The position numbers and the translations under genes were made by a program. Under the pieces are notes generated by a model that was not told the DNA's origin, did no database searches, and worked only from the letters and a program-made list of their open reading frames with translations. DNA of 64,000 nucleotides from Ktedonobacter robiniae (GTDB lineage Bacteria; Chloroflexota; Ktedonobacteria; Ktedonobacterales; Ktedonobacteraceae): positions 124,001-188,000 of the forward strand of contig NZ_BNJG01000004.1 in assembly GCF_016587375.1 (NCBI RefSeq), written 5' to 3'. This document shows, piece after piece, positions 38,061 through 48,337 of this stretch. Numbering within the stretch: position 1 is the stretch's first letter; each line of letters opens with the position of its first letter.

Positions 38061-41000
38061 TCCACTCCCCGCTCATACGCCTCTAGCGGCGCCTCTGCTC
38101 CCCCTTCATCCTCCATCTCCTCCACATACGCCGCCAGTTGCCTTATCGTCGGTCGCTCAAACATTATCTGCAAGGGCACCTCCCGCTTGAGCACTCCCTG
38201 CAACCTCGCGATGATCTGCGTCGCCAGCAGCGAGTGCCCTCCCAGGTCAAAGAAGTTCTCGTCTCCCCCTATCTCCTCGTCCCCCAACACCTCACACCAG
38301 ATCTCACGCACTACCTCCTCCATCGCCGTGCTCACAAGCTCCTCCTGCCCCTCCTCACGCCGCGCCAGAGCAGCTCGCAGCTTCGCCAGCCCTTGCCGAT
38401 CCAGTTTCCCCGTCGCCGTCAACGGCCACTCCTGCACGACCACCACATCCGCTGGCACCATGTACTCCGGCAACCGCTCCTGCATCCAGCGCCGCACCGC
38501 TTGCGCGTCTACTTCCTCTCCCCGCACATAGCCGATCACCTGCCCCCCCAGCGTTTCCTGCTCCTCCACCTGCACCCTCGCCTCCCTCACCTGCTCATGT
38601 TCTCCCAACACCACTTCGATCTCCCCCACTTCGATGCGGTATCCCCGCAGTTTGATCTGCTCGTCCACCCTCCCCTCGTACTCCAGCTGCCCATCTCCTC
38701 GCTGCCGCACCCGGTCGCCCGTGCGATAGAGCCTGGCTCCCGGCTCCTGGCTGAAGGGATGCGGCACGAAGCGTTCCGCCGTTTGCTCCCCTCGCCCCAG
38801 ATAGCCCCGCGCCAGTCCCACGCCCGCCACATAGAGCTCTCCGCTGGCTCCCGGCGGCACCTGCCGCATCGCTTCGTCGAGCACATACACCTGCATTTGT
38901 GGCAACGGCTCTCCCAGCGGGAGCCCTCTGCGCCCACGCTGCGCCCTCACCTCGTCCCCCTGCAGGCACGCCATCATGCTACAGACCGTCGTTTCCGTCG
39001 GGCCATAGGCATTACAGAGCCGGCGCCCCTGCCCCCAGCGCGCCGCCACCTCCGGCTCACACGCCTCTCCCGCGACCACCAGCGTTCGCAGCGCGGGCAG
39101 CGCCTGTTCCGGCAGAACGCGCAATACCGATGGGGGCAGCGTCACCACCTCGATGGCCTGCTCCTCCAACACGTGCAGCAGCCCGTTGCCCGCCAGCACC
39201 TCTCCCACCGGAGGGAGTACCAGCGTGCCTCCCGCCACACACGTCGCCACCAGTTCGGCCAGCGAGGCATCAAAGCTCCAGGAGGCAAACTGCAAGACCC
39301 GGCTCCCCCGCTCGATCTGGAAGGCTCGCGCCTGCGCCCGCGCCAGGTTGCTTATGCCCCGCTGCGTCACCACCACCCCCTTGGGCCGTCCCGTTGAGCC
39401 AGAGGTATAGATAACGTAGGCGGCTTGCGCCTCGCTAATCGGCAGATCCAGGTTCTCCCCCAGCGCTCCCTCAAAGGGTTCCTCAATCTCCGCTCGCGCG
39501 ACCAGCTCGACCTCCCGGCTCAGTTCCTCGGGCACCGGCTCGCTCCTGATGAGCAGGCGCATGCCCGCATCCGCTCGCATCTGCTGCAGACGCGCCAGGG
39601 GCAGGCGGGGATCGAGCGGGACATAGGCTCCCCCGGCTTTGAGGATGGCGAGCAGCCCGATGAGGGTTTCCACCGAACGGCTCGCCCACACGCCCACCAG
39701 GGCTTCGGCTCCCACGCCTCGCCGCCGCAGGTGACGCGCCAGGTGGTTGGCACGCCGGTTCACCTGCTCATAGCTCCAACTTCCCGTTGGGGTGAGCACC
39801 GCGATGCTCTGCCCATGCGTGCTCGCCTCTCGCTCAAAGAGCACGTGAAGCGGGATCGCCGCCTGCTCGGCCTGCTCCAGCACCGGTCCGTCCAGTCGCT
39901 GGCGCAGGGCTTCCTGCTGAGATGCCGAGAGCAGGGAGAGTTCGCTCAGGCGGGCGTGGGGCGACGTCACCAGGGTCTGCAAGAGGTGCTGCCAGCAGGC
40001 CAGGAGGTGCTCCATGGTGCGTGCCTCAAAGAGGTCAGTACTGTACTCCACGCTGCAATAGAGGCCCTGCACCCGCTGGACCACGTTCATGGTCAGGTCG
40101 AACTTAGTCGTGGTGTGCTCAGTGCTCACCCCACCGACGCGCACCCCTTCCAGAGTGGGCGTCTCCTGCGCCTCTTGCTGGACGCCGAACATGACCTGGA
40201 AGAGAGGCGGGCGACGCAGATCACGCACAGGATGCAGGATTTCCACTAATTGCTCGAAGGGCACGTCCTGATGGGCGTAGGCTCCCAGCGCCACTTCACG
40301 CACGCGCTCCACCAGCTGGACGAACGTGGGGTCGCCTGAGAGATCGGCGCGCAGCACCAGCGTATTGACGAAGAAGCCGATCAGATCTTCTTGTTCGGCG
40401 CGGGTGCGGTTGGCGATAGGCGTGCCCACGTTGAGATCCTTTTGCCCTGAGTAACGCAACAGCAGCACCTCGAAGGCCGCCAGCAGTAGCATGAACAGCG
40501 TGACGTGCTGCTGCCGACTCAGCGCCAGCAGGTCATCGCTCAAGGCGGCGGGGACAAGAATTGTTTGCGAGGCCCCACGAAACGTTTGCCTGGCCGGATA
40601 AGGGAAGTCCGTGGGCAACTCCAATGGCACAGAATCGGCAAGCTGATACCGCCAGTAAGCCAGTTGTTCATCCAAAACCTCTTCCCGCAGCCACTGCCGT
40701 TGCCAGAGCGCGTAATCAGCGTATTGAATGGGCAAAGCGGCTAGCGGCACCGGCTCCTTATTGACGAAGGAGCGATAGAGGGCGGTGATATCACGCACCA
40801 GCACCTGCATGGAGGCACCATCTGAGATGATATGATGCATCGTCACGAGCAAGAGGTGCTCCCGCTCATCCAGGCTGAGCAGCGCCATACGGAAGAGCGG
40901 TCCCCGTTCAAGATCGAAGACGAGATGCGCCTCTTGCGCAGCCAGGCGTCTTGCCTCGCGCTCTCTTCTCTCCTGAGAGAGGGTCCGCATATCGATGACG

Positions 41001-41704
41001 GGGAGATGACGCGGTCCCATTGGCTGAATCACCTGTACCGGTTGCTTGCCGCACCACGCGAACGTTGTCCGCAGGCTTTCATGACGCCGCAACAACGCCT
41101 GAAAGCTCTGCTCTAATGCTCGCGTGTCAAGCGCGCCCTGCAAGCGTTGCGCGATAGGAATGATATAGGCGCTGCTTGTCGGCTCTAGCTGATAGAGGAG
41201 CCAGAGGCGCTGCTGCGCGAAGGAGAGCGGGATTTCGTCCGGGCGCTCGCCAGCATAAAGCGGAGGCAAAGCTCGCGTCTGTTCTCCCTGTAGTAGCTGC
41301 TCGACTCGCTGCGCGAACGCGGCCAGCGTTGGCGTTTCAAAGAGGAAGCGGAGAGGGACATGCACCTTCAACAGTGTTTGCAGACGCGCGATCAGCCGCG
41401 TCGCGAGCAGAGAATGCCCGCCAGACGAGAAGAAGTTGTCGTGGGTGCTTACCTGTTGACGCCCTAACACCTCACTCCAGACCGATGTCAGCATCTCCTC
41501 AAAGGGCGTGCGCGGCAGGATCAGCAGACTTTCATCGTCATAGGTAAACTCTGGCACAGGTAGAGCGCGGCGATCAACTTTGCCATTCGCATTCAGTTCA
41601 AAAGCATCCAACGTCACAAAGAACGAGGGAACCATATAATTGGGTAAACGGGTCTGTAGAGAGTGACGTACATCCTCGATAGGGCGCTGGCGCCTGATTT
41701 CCAC
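37565..41704 (-). CDS. Gene 2 fragment d: T-C-A(aromatic)-T-C
   Basis: Contains the end of the module 2 A domain (NGKVDRR), T (near 41410), C with HHIISDGAS, a GC-rich A domain with an aromatic-type pocket, T (near 38231), and the N-lobe of the next C domain with HHIIADGWS. It ends at a missing base in the run 37564-37566; the raw frame stops at 37448. Confidence 0.95.
38130..41240 (-). other. Gene 2 module 3: C-A(aromatic)-T
   Basis: Pocket by eye D-A-A-T-V-A-A-V-C, close to the Phe/Tyr/Trp group (D-A-W-T-I-A-A-I-C for Phe). The A-T block at about 39960-38060 is GC-rich against its surroundings. Confidence 0.7.
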
Positions 41705-41707
41705 ACG
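41701..41707 (-). other. Frameshift 7 (gene 2, end of A domain)
   Basis: The frame changes between RLVAYIV and EIRRQRP; one base is missing in ATCGTGTGGAA. It is not a homopolymer, and the exact position within these bases is uncertain. Confidence 0.8.
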
Positions 41708-42812
41708 ATATAAGCAACCAGGCGCTTGTCTCCCTGAAGATCTGTACGTATCATGACGGCACATTGCTGAATCAGCGGGAACTCAGCCAGTACTGACTCA
41801 ATCTCGCCGAGTTCCACGCGGAAACCGCGTATCTTTATCTGCGTATCCTTGCGGCCCAGGAACTCTATCGTTCCATCCTCTTTAAAGCGCGCGAGGTCTC
41901 CTGTCTTATACAACCTAGCTCCCGGTTGCTCGCTCCAGGGATGAGGCACAAAGCGCTCCGCCGTCAGCGCGGCTTGATGCAAGTAGCCGCGAGCAAGACC
42001 GTCCCCCCCGATATACAGTTCTCCGGCGATTCCGGCGGGAACGGGTTGATGCCATTGATCGAGCAAATACACCTGCGTATTGCTAATGGGTCGACCAATA
42101 GGAATACTCTCACTGGCGATATCCTGGTATTGAATGGGGTGGCAGCAGGTAAAGGTCGTGCCTTCGGTGGGTCCATAGCCATTAATCAGGGCGCACTCAG
42201 GCAGTTCCGCTAGCACACGCTGTACATGCGGTACTGAGAGGACATCACCTCCGGCAAGGAGTTGGCGTACCGAACGCAGGCCGGTTATCTGCTCATCGAC
42301 CATCTGATGAAAGAGGCCTGCTGTCAGCCAGAGCGTGCTGACCTGATAGCGCTGCAACACCGTACTCAGCTCTAACAAGGATGGCAGATGCGCGGGGAAG
42401 ATAACCAGTCGAGCGCCATTGAGCAGAGAGCCCCAGATCTCAAGCGTTGAGGCATCAAAAGAGACAGGCGCGAACTGCAAGAAGATCTCATCGGCGAATT
42501 GAATATAGGACGTTTCCTTCACCAACCTGACAATGTTCTGATGCGCCACCGCGACCCCTTTGGGGACGCCCGTAGAGCCGGACGTGTACATGATATAGGC
42601 CAGATTCTGGGAGGTGATAGCCGTTACGGGATTCTCTTGTGGCATACTCCGCACATCCGTCTCCGGCTGATCGAGGCAGAGGATGCGCGCCTGCGTCGGT
42701 GGAAGCGAAGAGAGAAGCGATTGCCTGGTTAAGACAACCTCGATATCGCTCGCCTCTAACAGCAACAGCAGCCGCTCTCGTGGCAACGTGGGATCAAGTG
42801 GCACATACACTC
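41705..42812 (-). CDS. Gene 2 fragment c: A(Val) core
   Basis: The middle of the module 2 A domain: A2 (YVPLDP), A3 (YTSGSTGVPKG), pocket region and A8. The frame breaks after RLVAYIV at about 41701-41707, where one base is missing outside any long homopolymer. The raw frame ends at 41614. Confidence 0.94.
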
Positions 42813-42815
42813 CCC
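42812..42815 (-). other. Frameshift 6 (gene 2, C4 run)
   Basis: A fifth base restores ILKAGGVYVPLDP, the A2 core of module 2. Confidence 0.88.
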
Positions 42816-45050
42816 GGCTTTGAGAATGGCAAGCGTGCTAATAAGCAGGTCCAGCGAGCGCTCCAGGCAAAGGCCAACCTTGATCTCTGGCCCCACGGTG
42901 ACGCGACGCAGATAGTGGGCTAGCTGATTCGCCCGCGCATTGAGTTCGCGATAGGTAAGCTGCTCCTCTTCGTAGACCAGCGCGATAGTGTCAGGTTGAG
43001 CGTCGACACATTCCTCAAAGAGCCGCTGGACGCACTTTTCAGATGGATAAGCGCGTTGTGTGGCGTTCCACTCCCGCAGCACAAGCTGCCGCTCAGGAGC
43101 CGAGATAAACGGAAGCGCGGAGATCTTGTCATGGGGAGTGGCGACCACGCCTTCTAGTAATGTCTGCCAGTGGAGCAGAAAGCGCTCAATCGTCTGGGCA
43201 TTGAAGAGATCTGTATTGTACTCTACACTACAGGCGAGGCCATGAACACTACTTGTTACGCTCAGCGTTAAATCGAACTTGGTAATCGTATGTCCCACAC
43301 TCAGGTTATGCGCAGCCAGGTTGTCAGCTAGCTCAAGACGTTCACCCAGTTGCTGCGCCATAAACATCACCTGGAACAGCGGGGGACGGCTCAGGTGGCG
43401 CTCTGGCTGTAACTCCTCAACCAGGCGTTCAAAGGGCATATCTTGATGTGTATACGCGCCGAGCGCGACCTCGCGTACCCTGCCCAGCACTTCTGAGAAG
43501 GTGGGATCTCCCGCTAGGTCTGTACGCATCACCAGCATATTGACAAAGAATCCGATCAAGCCCTCTACTTCCGCATGGGTACGGTTGGCGATAGGCGTTC
43601 CCACGCTGATGTCTATTTGATTGGCATAGCGCGCTAGGAGGACCTGGAAGGCCGCCAGGAGGAGCATGTAGAAGGTGACATTCTCGCGCTGGCTCAGGGC
43701 GGTTAGCTCGTGCAGCAGGTCTTTCGAGAGATGTCGCGTCATGAACGCGCCATTGAAGGTCTGGACGGGCGGGCGCGGCCTATCGAGCGGCAAATCGAGG
43801 GGCGGCACATCCGCTAGCTGTCGCTTCCAATACGCCAGGTGTGTCCCTAGCGACTCGTCATCTAACCACTGTCGCTGCCAGTAGGCGTAGTCGGCATACT
43901 GGATTGCCAGGGCCGGAAGCGGAGAAGCTTGTCCAGCGCTAAAGGCGCGATACAAAGCGGTCAATTCGCGTTCAAAGATGTCATTGGACCAGCCATCCGA
44001 GATAATATGATGCATGGTCAAGAACAAGACGTGATCCTGCTCATCCAGGCGCAAGAGGGCTGTACGCATCAAGGGGCCGCGTTCAAGATCACAGGGGATG
44101 TGCGCCTCTTGCGTCGCCAGGCCGCGCGCAACCTCCTGGCACACTTCGCTCGTCAAGCCGCGTAAATCAATGATTGGGAGGGAGACGGTGGCGTCCTCGT
44201 GAATGACCTGCTCCGGTTGCTCGGTGCTCACCTCGAAGGTAGTGCGGAGTATCTCGTGTCGCTGCACCATTGCCCACAGGCTACGTTCAAACGCCCGCAC
44301 ATCGAGCACGCCCTGGAAGCGACGAATACGCGCAAGCAAATAAGCGGTGCTCTCCGGCTCCAGTTGATACAGGAACCAGAGGCGTTGTTGCGCGAACGAG
44401 AGGGGCAACGTCTGAGTCCGTGGCGTAGGAAGCAGTGGAGGAGCCTGAAGCTGGTGTTGTCCGCGTAATGCCTGTTCGATACCTTGAGCGAATTCGGCCA
44501 GGGTGGGCGTCTCAAAGAAGCTCCGTAACGAGATCTCTACCTGTAATACCGCTCGAACGCGGGCGATGAGTTGCGTCACCAGCAGCGAGTGCCCGCCAAT
44601 CGAGAAGAAGTTATCATAGATACTGATGGTCGAGATACCCAATAGCTCGCGCCAGATTTCGAGGAGGATCTCTTCGAGAGGATTACGTGGTTCGGCCACG
44701 AGAGCGCGTTCCGCTCCCTGGTATATTTCAGGTTTGGGCAGTTGCTGGCGATCAATCTTGCCATTTGTCGTCAGCGGGAGAGCATCCAGGGGGACAAACT
44801 GCGAAGGGATCATATATTCGGGTATGGTTTCGCTCAGGAACTCGCGCAACTCCTGGAGCGATGGAACAGGCTGATTACGAGCGACAATGTAGCCTACGAT
44901 GCGCTTATCGCCGGGAGTGTCTTCTCGCAGGGCAACAGCACAATCCCAGATGTTGCGATGCTTGCGCAGCGTCTCTTCGATCTCGCCTAGCTCAATACGA
45001 TAGCCGCGTACCTTAACCTGGTGATCGCGTCTCCCAACGAACTCAATCTC
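42813..45050 (-). CDS. Gene 2 fragment b: end of A, T, C, start of A(Val)
   Basis: Continues gene 2 from core A8 (RGYRIELGEIE), through a T domain (GGHS near 44587) and a C domain with HHIISDGWS (near 43991), into the A domain of module 2 up to core A2. A missing base in the C4 run at 42812-42815 breaks the frame in the codons for KAGG. The raw frame ends at 42756. Confidence 0.94.
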
Positions 45051-45053
45051 CCC
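45050..45053 (-). other. Frameshift 5 (gene 2, C4 run)
   Basis: A fifth base in this run restores SQGEIEFVGRRD in the A7-A8 region. Confidence 0.85.
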
Positions 45054-47779
45054 TGGGAGGTATAGCGAGCAAGGTCCCCGGTACGATACAGGCGCGCTCC
45101 CGGCCTCTCGCTAAAGGGATGGGGAATAAAACGCTCCGCCGTTTGCCAGGCCTGGCGCAGATAGCCCGTTGCCAGGCCCGCGCCTCCAATATAGAGTTCA
45201 CCGACCACACCGGGGGGCACGAGTTGCAATCCTGGCCCCAGGACATAGGTTTCGATATTGGCAATGGGTCGTCCTAATGCAATAACACTTGACGTATTCG
45301 GTTTTCCTCGGTTATACTCTTCCTGCGGATATCGGCTGGAGGCGCTGAGCGACTGTTGGGCTTGCGGATCTCTCCCTCGATCCGTCTGAGGATCCTGCAA
45401 TAAAGGAATAATGGCGGCATGACGCTGCGATGAAGCGTCATCAGCGAGTCGATTCGTCAAAACGCCGATAGTTGACTCTGTCGGACCATAATGATTCACA
45501 ATACAACATCTGGCCCCCAACGCTTTCAGGCGCTCAAGCAGGCTGGTCGGAAACGCCTCGCCACCGAGGATCAACACTTCGCGTGGAAGCACAGAGGAAG
45601 CGTTTTCGCCCACGAGCAGGGCGGAAAGATGCGAAGGGACAATCTTGAGCACATCGATGGGATGCTGAACCATCCAGCGGGCGAAGGCTTCGCTCGACGT
45701 TACCGTCTCGTAGTCGAGTATATGTAAACACCCACCACTTGCTAACGAGCAGAAGATAGCCGTATTCCCCAAATCCGCCGCCAGCGTTGACACCGTCGCG
45801 TAGTGCCACCCGGCCCGCCCCTGTATCACCCGACTGAGCGCTCGGGTATAATTCACCACGTTACGCTGTGTCACCATGACGCCCTTGGGCTGACCAGTCG
45901 AGCCGGATGTATAAATAATGTAGGCTAGATCCCCAGCATCCGCCACTGGCGCTGGATTACCTTGAGGAGCACGCCTGATCTCTTCTTCTAACGCTTCCAG
46001 ACAGAGGGTTTCGCCCTGCCACGCAGGCAACTGAGATTGCAAAGTCTCCTGCGTTAGTAGTAGCGAGACACGCGTATCCTGTAATTGATAGATCAGGCGT
46101 CCCGCCGGGCTTTCAATATCGAGCGGGACATACGCCCCTCCCGCTTTCCAGATCGCGAGGAGCGCCGTAATCATCTCGACAGAGCGCGTCATGGACAGAG
46201 CCACCAGAGTATTGGGTCCCACTCCCCACTTCCGTAGCGTGTGCGCGAGTTGGTTGGCCCGACGGTTCAATTCATCGTAGGTTAATTGCTGGGCAACACT
46301 GATAACGGCGGGCTGCGCTGGGAAGAGGACCACTTGCTCTTCAAAGCTCTGGATGAAGGATGTTTGCTCAACGTTGAGTTCCTGCCCGCGTGATGCTTGC
46401 AACAGGGCTTCTTGCGCCGGGGCGGGCAACAATGACAGGCGAGCAAGCACCTGGCGCGGTTCGACCACCACCCCTGACAGGATGGTCTGAAACATCAACC
46501 CGATGCGCCGGGCCTGTTCGCGAGAGAGATAGGTCAAGTCATACTGCAATTCCAGGCCCAGGCTCGCGGCCTGGCGCAGAGCGTACAGCTTCATAATGAA
46601 AGGTTCAGTGCAGCTATAGCGCTTGTATAAGGAAATCGCCAGGTCGCCCGCCTCAACCCGCTCGGCCCATTCCGTGTATTCGAAGCAAATAGGAAAGAGC
46701 GCGAGTGGGGGAACGTTATTGCCACCCTTAAAGTGCTCTTCGACGATTTGCCAGGTAAAATAGAGTTGCTCTTCAAACGTCTGCTCTAAAGCGCGATGCG
46801 AGAGCGTCGCGATCTGCTCAAATGGCAAGTTGGCCGCCAGCATAGATTCGACAGGCGCAAACCGCGTATAGAGGCCAAGGATATTCAGCAGTTCCTCATC
46901 AACCCTTCCATGCTGGGCGACTCCCAGCATGAAATGCGCCTCATTGGTCAGGTGCCAGAGTGTCATCTGCCAGCAAGCCAGCAGGCAGGCTTCAAGCGAG
47001 ATGCCATACTGATTTGCCAGGGTCTGCAAGCGCGGGTAGAGGCTCGGCTCAAGGGGGATGGATATGGCCTGTGGCGAAAAGGCCGTCGAGATCTGGGCCA
47101 GGGACGACGTTTCGCCATGAGTACTATAAGAAATGCATAGATCTTGCGTGGTCACCAGGCGCGAGAAGTCCTGGGCTCGCCAATACTCGCGCTGCTGCTC
47201 AGCGTCTTCACGCGCTAATAGGTCATCTTGCCATGCCGAAACATCAGCGTACTGCAATGGGTCCTCGTCAAGCGGTTCACCAGCAGAAAGGACGGCATAC
47301 ATTCGGCTAAGTTCGACGATACATTGGGATAAGGTCATGTCGTCCGCGCAGAGAGCAGGCAGGCAGAATAAAAGGACGTGGTTGTCCGTGGATAAGCGCA
47401 GTAATCCCGTTCGCAGTAGGAGTGAGAGTTGTGTAAGATCGGTCGGACAGGTTTGTAGATGAGAGAAACAGGCGTCAATCTGGATTTGTTGAGCATCTAG
47501 CGCGAGGTTACTCAGGTCAAGGACCGGGCAGTTGATCCTGGCGTCATCAATCACCACCTGAAGCGGAATATCCATATCGGGCAAGCAGTAGAAGGTTGTA
47601 CGTAATATCGTGTGTTGCTCGATCAGGCTTTGGAACGCACGCAAGAAGAGCATCATATCTAGCGTACCTTCCAGGCGAGCAGCACACAGAGAAAGGTACG
47701 CTTGGCTCTCGCCCTGGAGAGTCCATAGCCGTGCTTGTTGGATAGAAAGGTTGAAGCCTTTGAAACTTGTTGCTTGCAT
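45051..47779 (-). CDS. Gene 2 fragment a: inactive C-like domain and A(Asp)
   Basis: Starts at the ATG at 47779 and opens with a C-like domain in which LPALCADD replaces the HHxxxDG region (47339-47362). It then carries an Asp-type A domain through core A7. A missing base in a C4 run at 45050-45053 shifts the frame; the raw frame ends at 44987. The insertion between A5 and A6 (near 45290-45440) is longer than in the other head A domains. Confidence 0.95.
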
Positions 47780-47789
47780 CTACGTTCCA

Positions 47790-47795
47790 CTCCTC
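47790..47795 (-). promoter_or_regulatory. Ribosome binding site of gene 2
   Basis: GAGGAG 10 nt before the ATG at 47779. It supports this start, whose first residues (MQATS) match the starts of genes 4 and 5. Confidence 0.75.
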
Positions 47796-47980
47796 GCTCA
47801 CTGATATGATTGGTTCACAGCGCGACGACAACACGTTGTTATGGCCTGATGAACATGAATTGGGAATGCATATGAAGAAGAGGTGTAATAAGGATAAAAG
47901 CAGAAGAGGATTATGCCTGTTCGTTTTACAGCGGTGTGCAAAAAGGTTGAACTCGCACTCCCGATCACTGTAATCGTGCA

Positions 47981-48038
47981 AATAAAAACGCTCCGCCACC
48001 TCAGCATAATCTTCTATTGCTGAGTTAGGTGACGGAGC
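47981..48038 (-). terminator. Rho-independent terminator or leader attenuator ahead of gene 2
   Basis: On the minus strand, a long stem pairs 48019-48038 with 47990-48005: 11 of 12 outer pairs match, then an inner CAGC/GCTG stem. It is followed at once by GTTTTTATTTG. This is a textbook intrinsic terminator pointing toward gene 2, about 200 nt before its start. It either ends the gene 1 transcript or, if a promoter lies right of it, sits in the gene 2 leader and could attenuate the operon. Confidence 0.7.
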
Positions 48039-48205
48039 ATTCGCTACGACGTATAGCGACCAGTTTTATTTACAGTATTCGATCTGGCCAGCTATTTTAC
48101 TAAAGGTAACATATCTACGCGCCATTTGTCAAACTTTTGGCCTCACGTTCTCTGACGGCACTTCCGATAGGTAGACGCATCCATTACCTATAGTGACTGT
48201 TGCTA

Positions 48206-48225
48206 CCTGTCATCAGGTTGACAGG
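48206..48225. promoter_or_regulatory. Perfect 7-bp palindrome, possible operator
   Basis: CCTGTCA and TGACAGG separated by 6 nt, in the intergenic region between genes 1 and 2. The dyad has the size and symmetry of a repressor or activator site. No cognate regulator is in the window. Confidence 0.3.
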
Positions 48226-48243
48226 ACAAATTAAAGCGCGACT

Positions 48244-48300
48244 GCGTGAGAGGTGGCATGGCGGCGCCACAGGTCGGCCACGACACGCCGCCCCTCACGC
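48244..48300 (-). terminator. Possible terminator hairpin after gene 1
   Basis: Nested inverted repeat: GCGTGAG/CTCACGC outside and GGCGGCG/CGCCGCC inside, with a 19-nt loop. It starts 38 nt after the gene 1 stop. Downstream on the minus strand there is only a weak T-rich stretch (CTTTAATTTG), so it could be a terminator or an mRNA 3'-end stabiliser. Confidence 0.45.
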
Positions 48301-48337
48301 TGGATGATGGGGGGTGCGATACCATCCACACACCGCT

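Larger units (their letters stand above)
41300..44420 (-). other. Gene 2 module 2: C-A(Val)-T
   Basis: Pocket by eye D-A-L-W-L-G-G-T-F, a valine-type code (reference D-A-F-W-I-G-G-T-F). Two deletions fall in the A domain. The C domain is a standard one that accepts an L-configured donor (HHIISDGWS). Confidence 0.75.
32457..47779 (-). pseudogene. Gene 2: four-module NRPS with C-terminal dioxygenase, frame-broken as read (probably intact in the organism)
   Basis: One NRPS gene after repair of four single-base deletions (near 45051, 42813, 41705 and 37565). The order is C-like(inactive)-A-T, C-A-T, C-A-T, C-A-T, C, TauD. The ATG at 47779 has a good ribosome binding site and the gene ends in TAG at 32457. 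Pockets by eye are Asp, Val, aromatic, X2. The C-terminal 330 residues are an Fe(II)/2-oxoglutarate dioxygenase fused directly behind the terminal C domain, which points to hydroxylation of a carrier-bound residue. It is followed 63 nt later by gene 3. The type pseudogene records the broken frame only; domain homology continues on both sides of every break. Confidence 0.9.
44480..47779 (-). other. Gene 2 module 1: C-like(inactive)-A(Asp)-T
   Basis: The head C-like domain lacks both His of HHxxxDG (Pro-Ala instead). The A pocket is D-L-T-K-I-G-H-I-G, the Asp code. One deletion falls inside the A domain. Confidence 0.8.
47780..48337. other. Intergenic region between genes 1 and 2
   Basis: The only gap above 300 bp. 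It is more AT-rich than the genes and has no convincing coding frame. On the minus strand, from gene 1 to gene 2, it contains a large GC hairpin (48300-48244), a 7-bp inverted repeat (48225-48206), a terminator-like hairpin with a T-run (48038-47981), and about 200 nt of leader ending in a GAGGAG ribosome binding site. No strong -35/-10 pair was found, although gene 2 presumably has its promoter here. Confidence 0.8.

Noticed and set aside
47981..48040. T-box riboswitch ahead of gene 2
   Set aside because: The stem contains GAGGTGGCGGAGCG, faintly like a T-box core, but the conserved AGGGTGG-ACCGCG element and a specifier stem are not visible.
48104..48132. TTGACA on the minus strand at 48132-48127 as a promoter for gene 2
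   Set aside because: The -35 match is perfect, but the best -10 at 17-18 nt (TTACCT or TACCTT) is poor. A TAAAAT at 48099-48094 has no -35 at proper spacing. The promoter stays unlocated.
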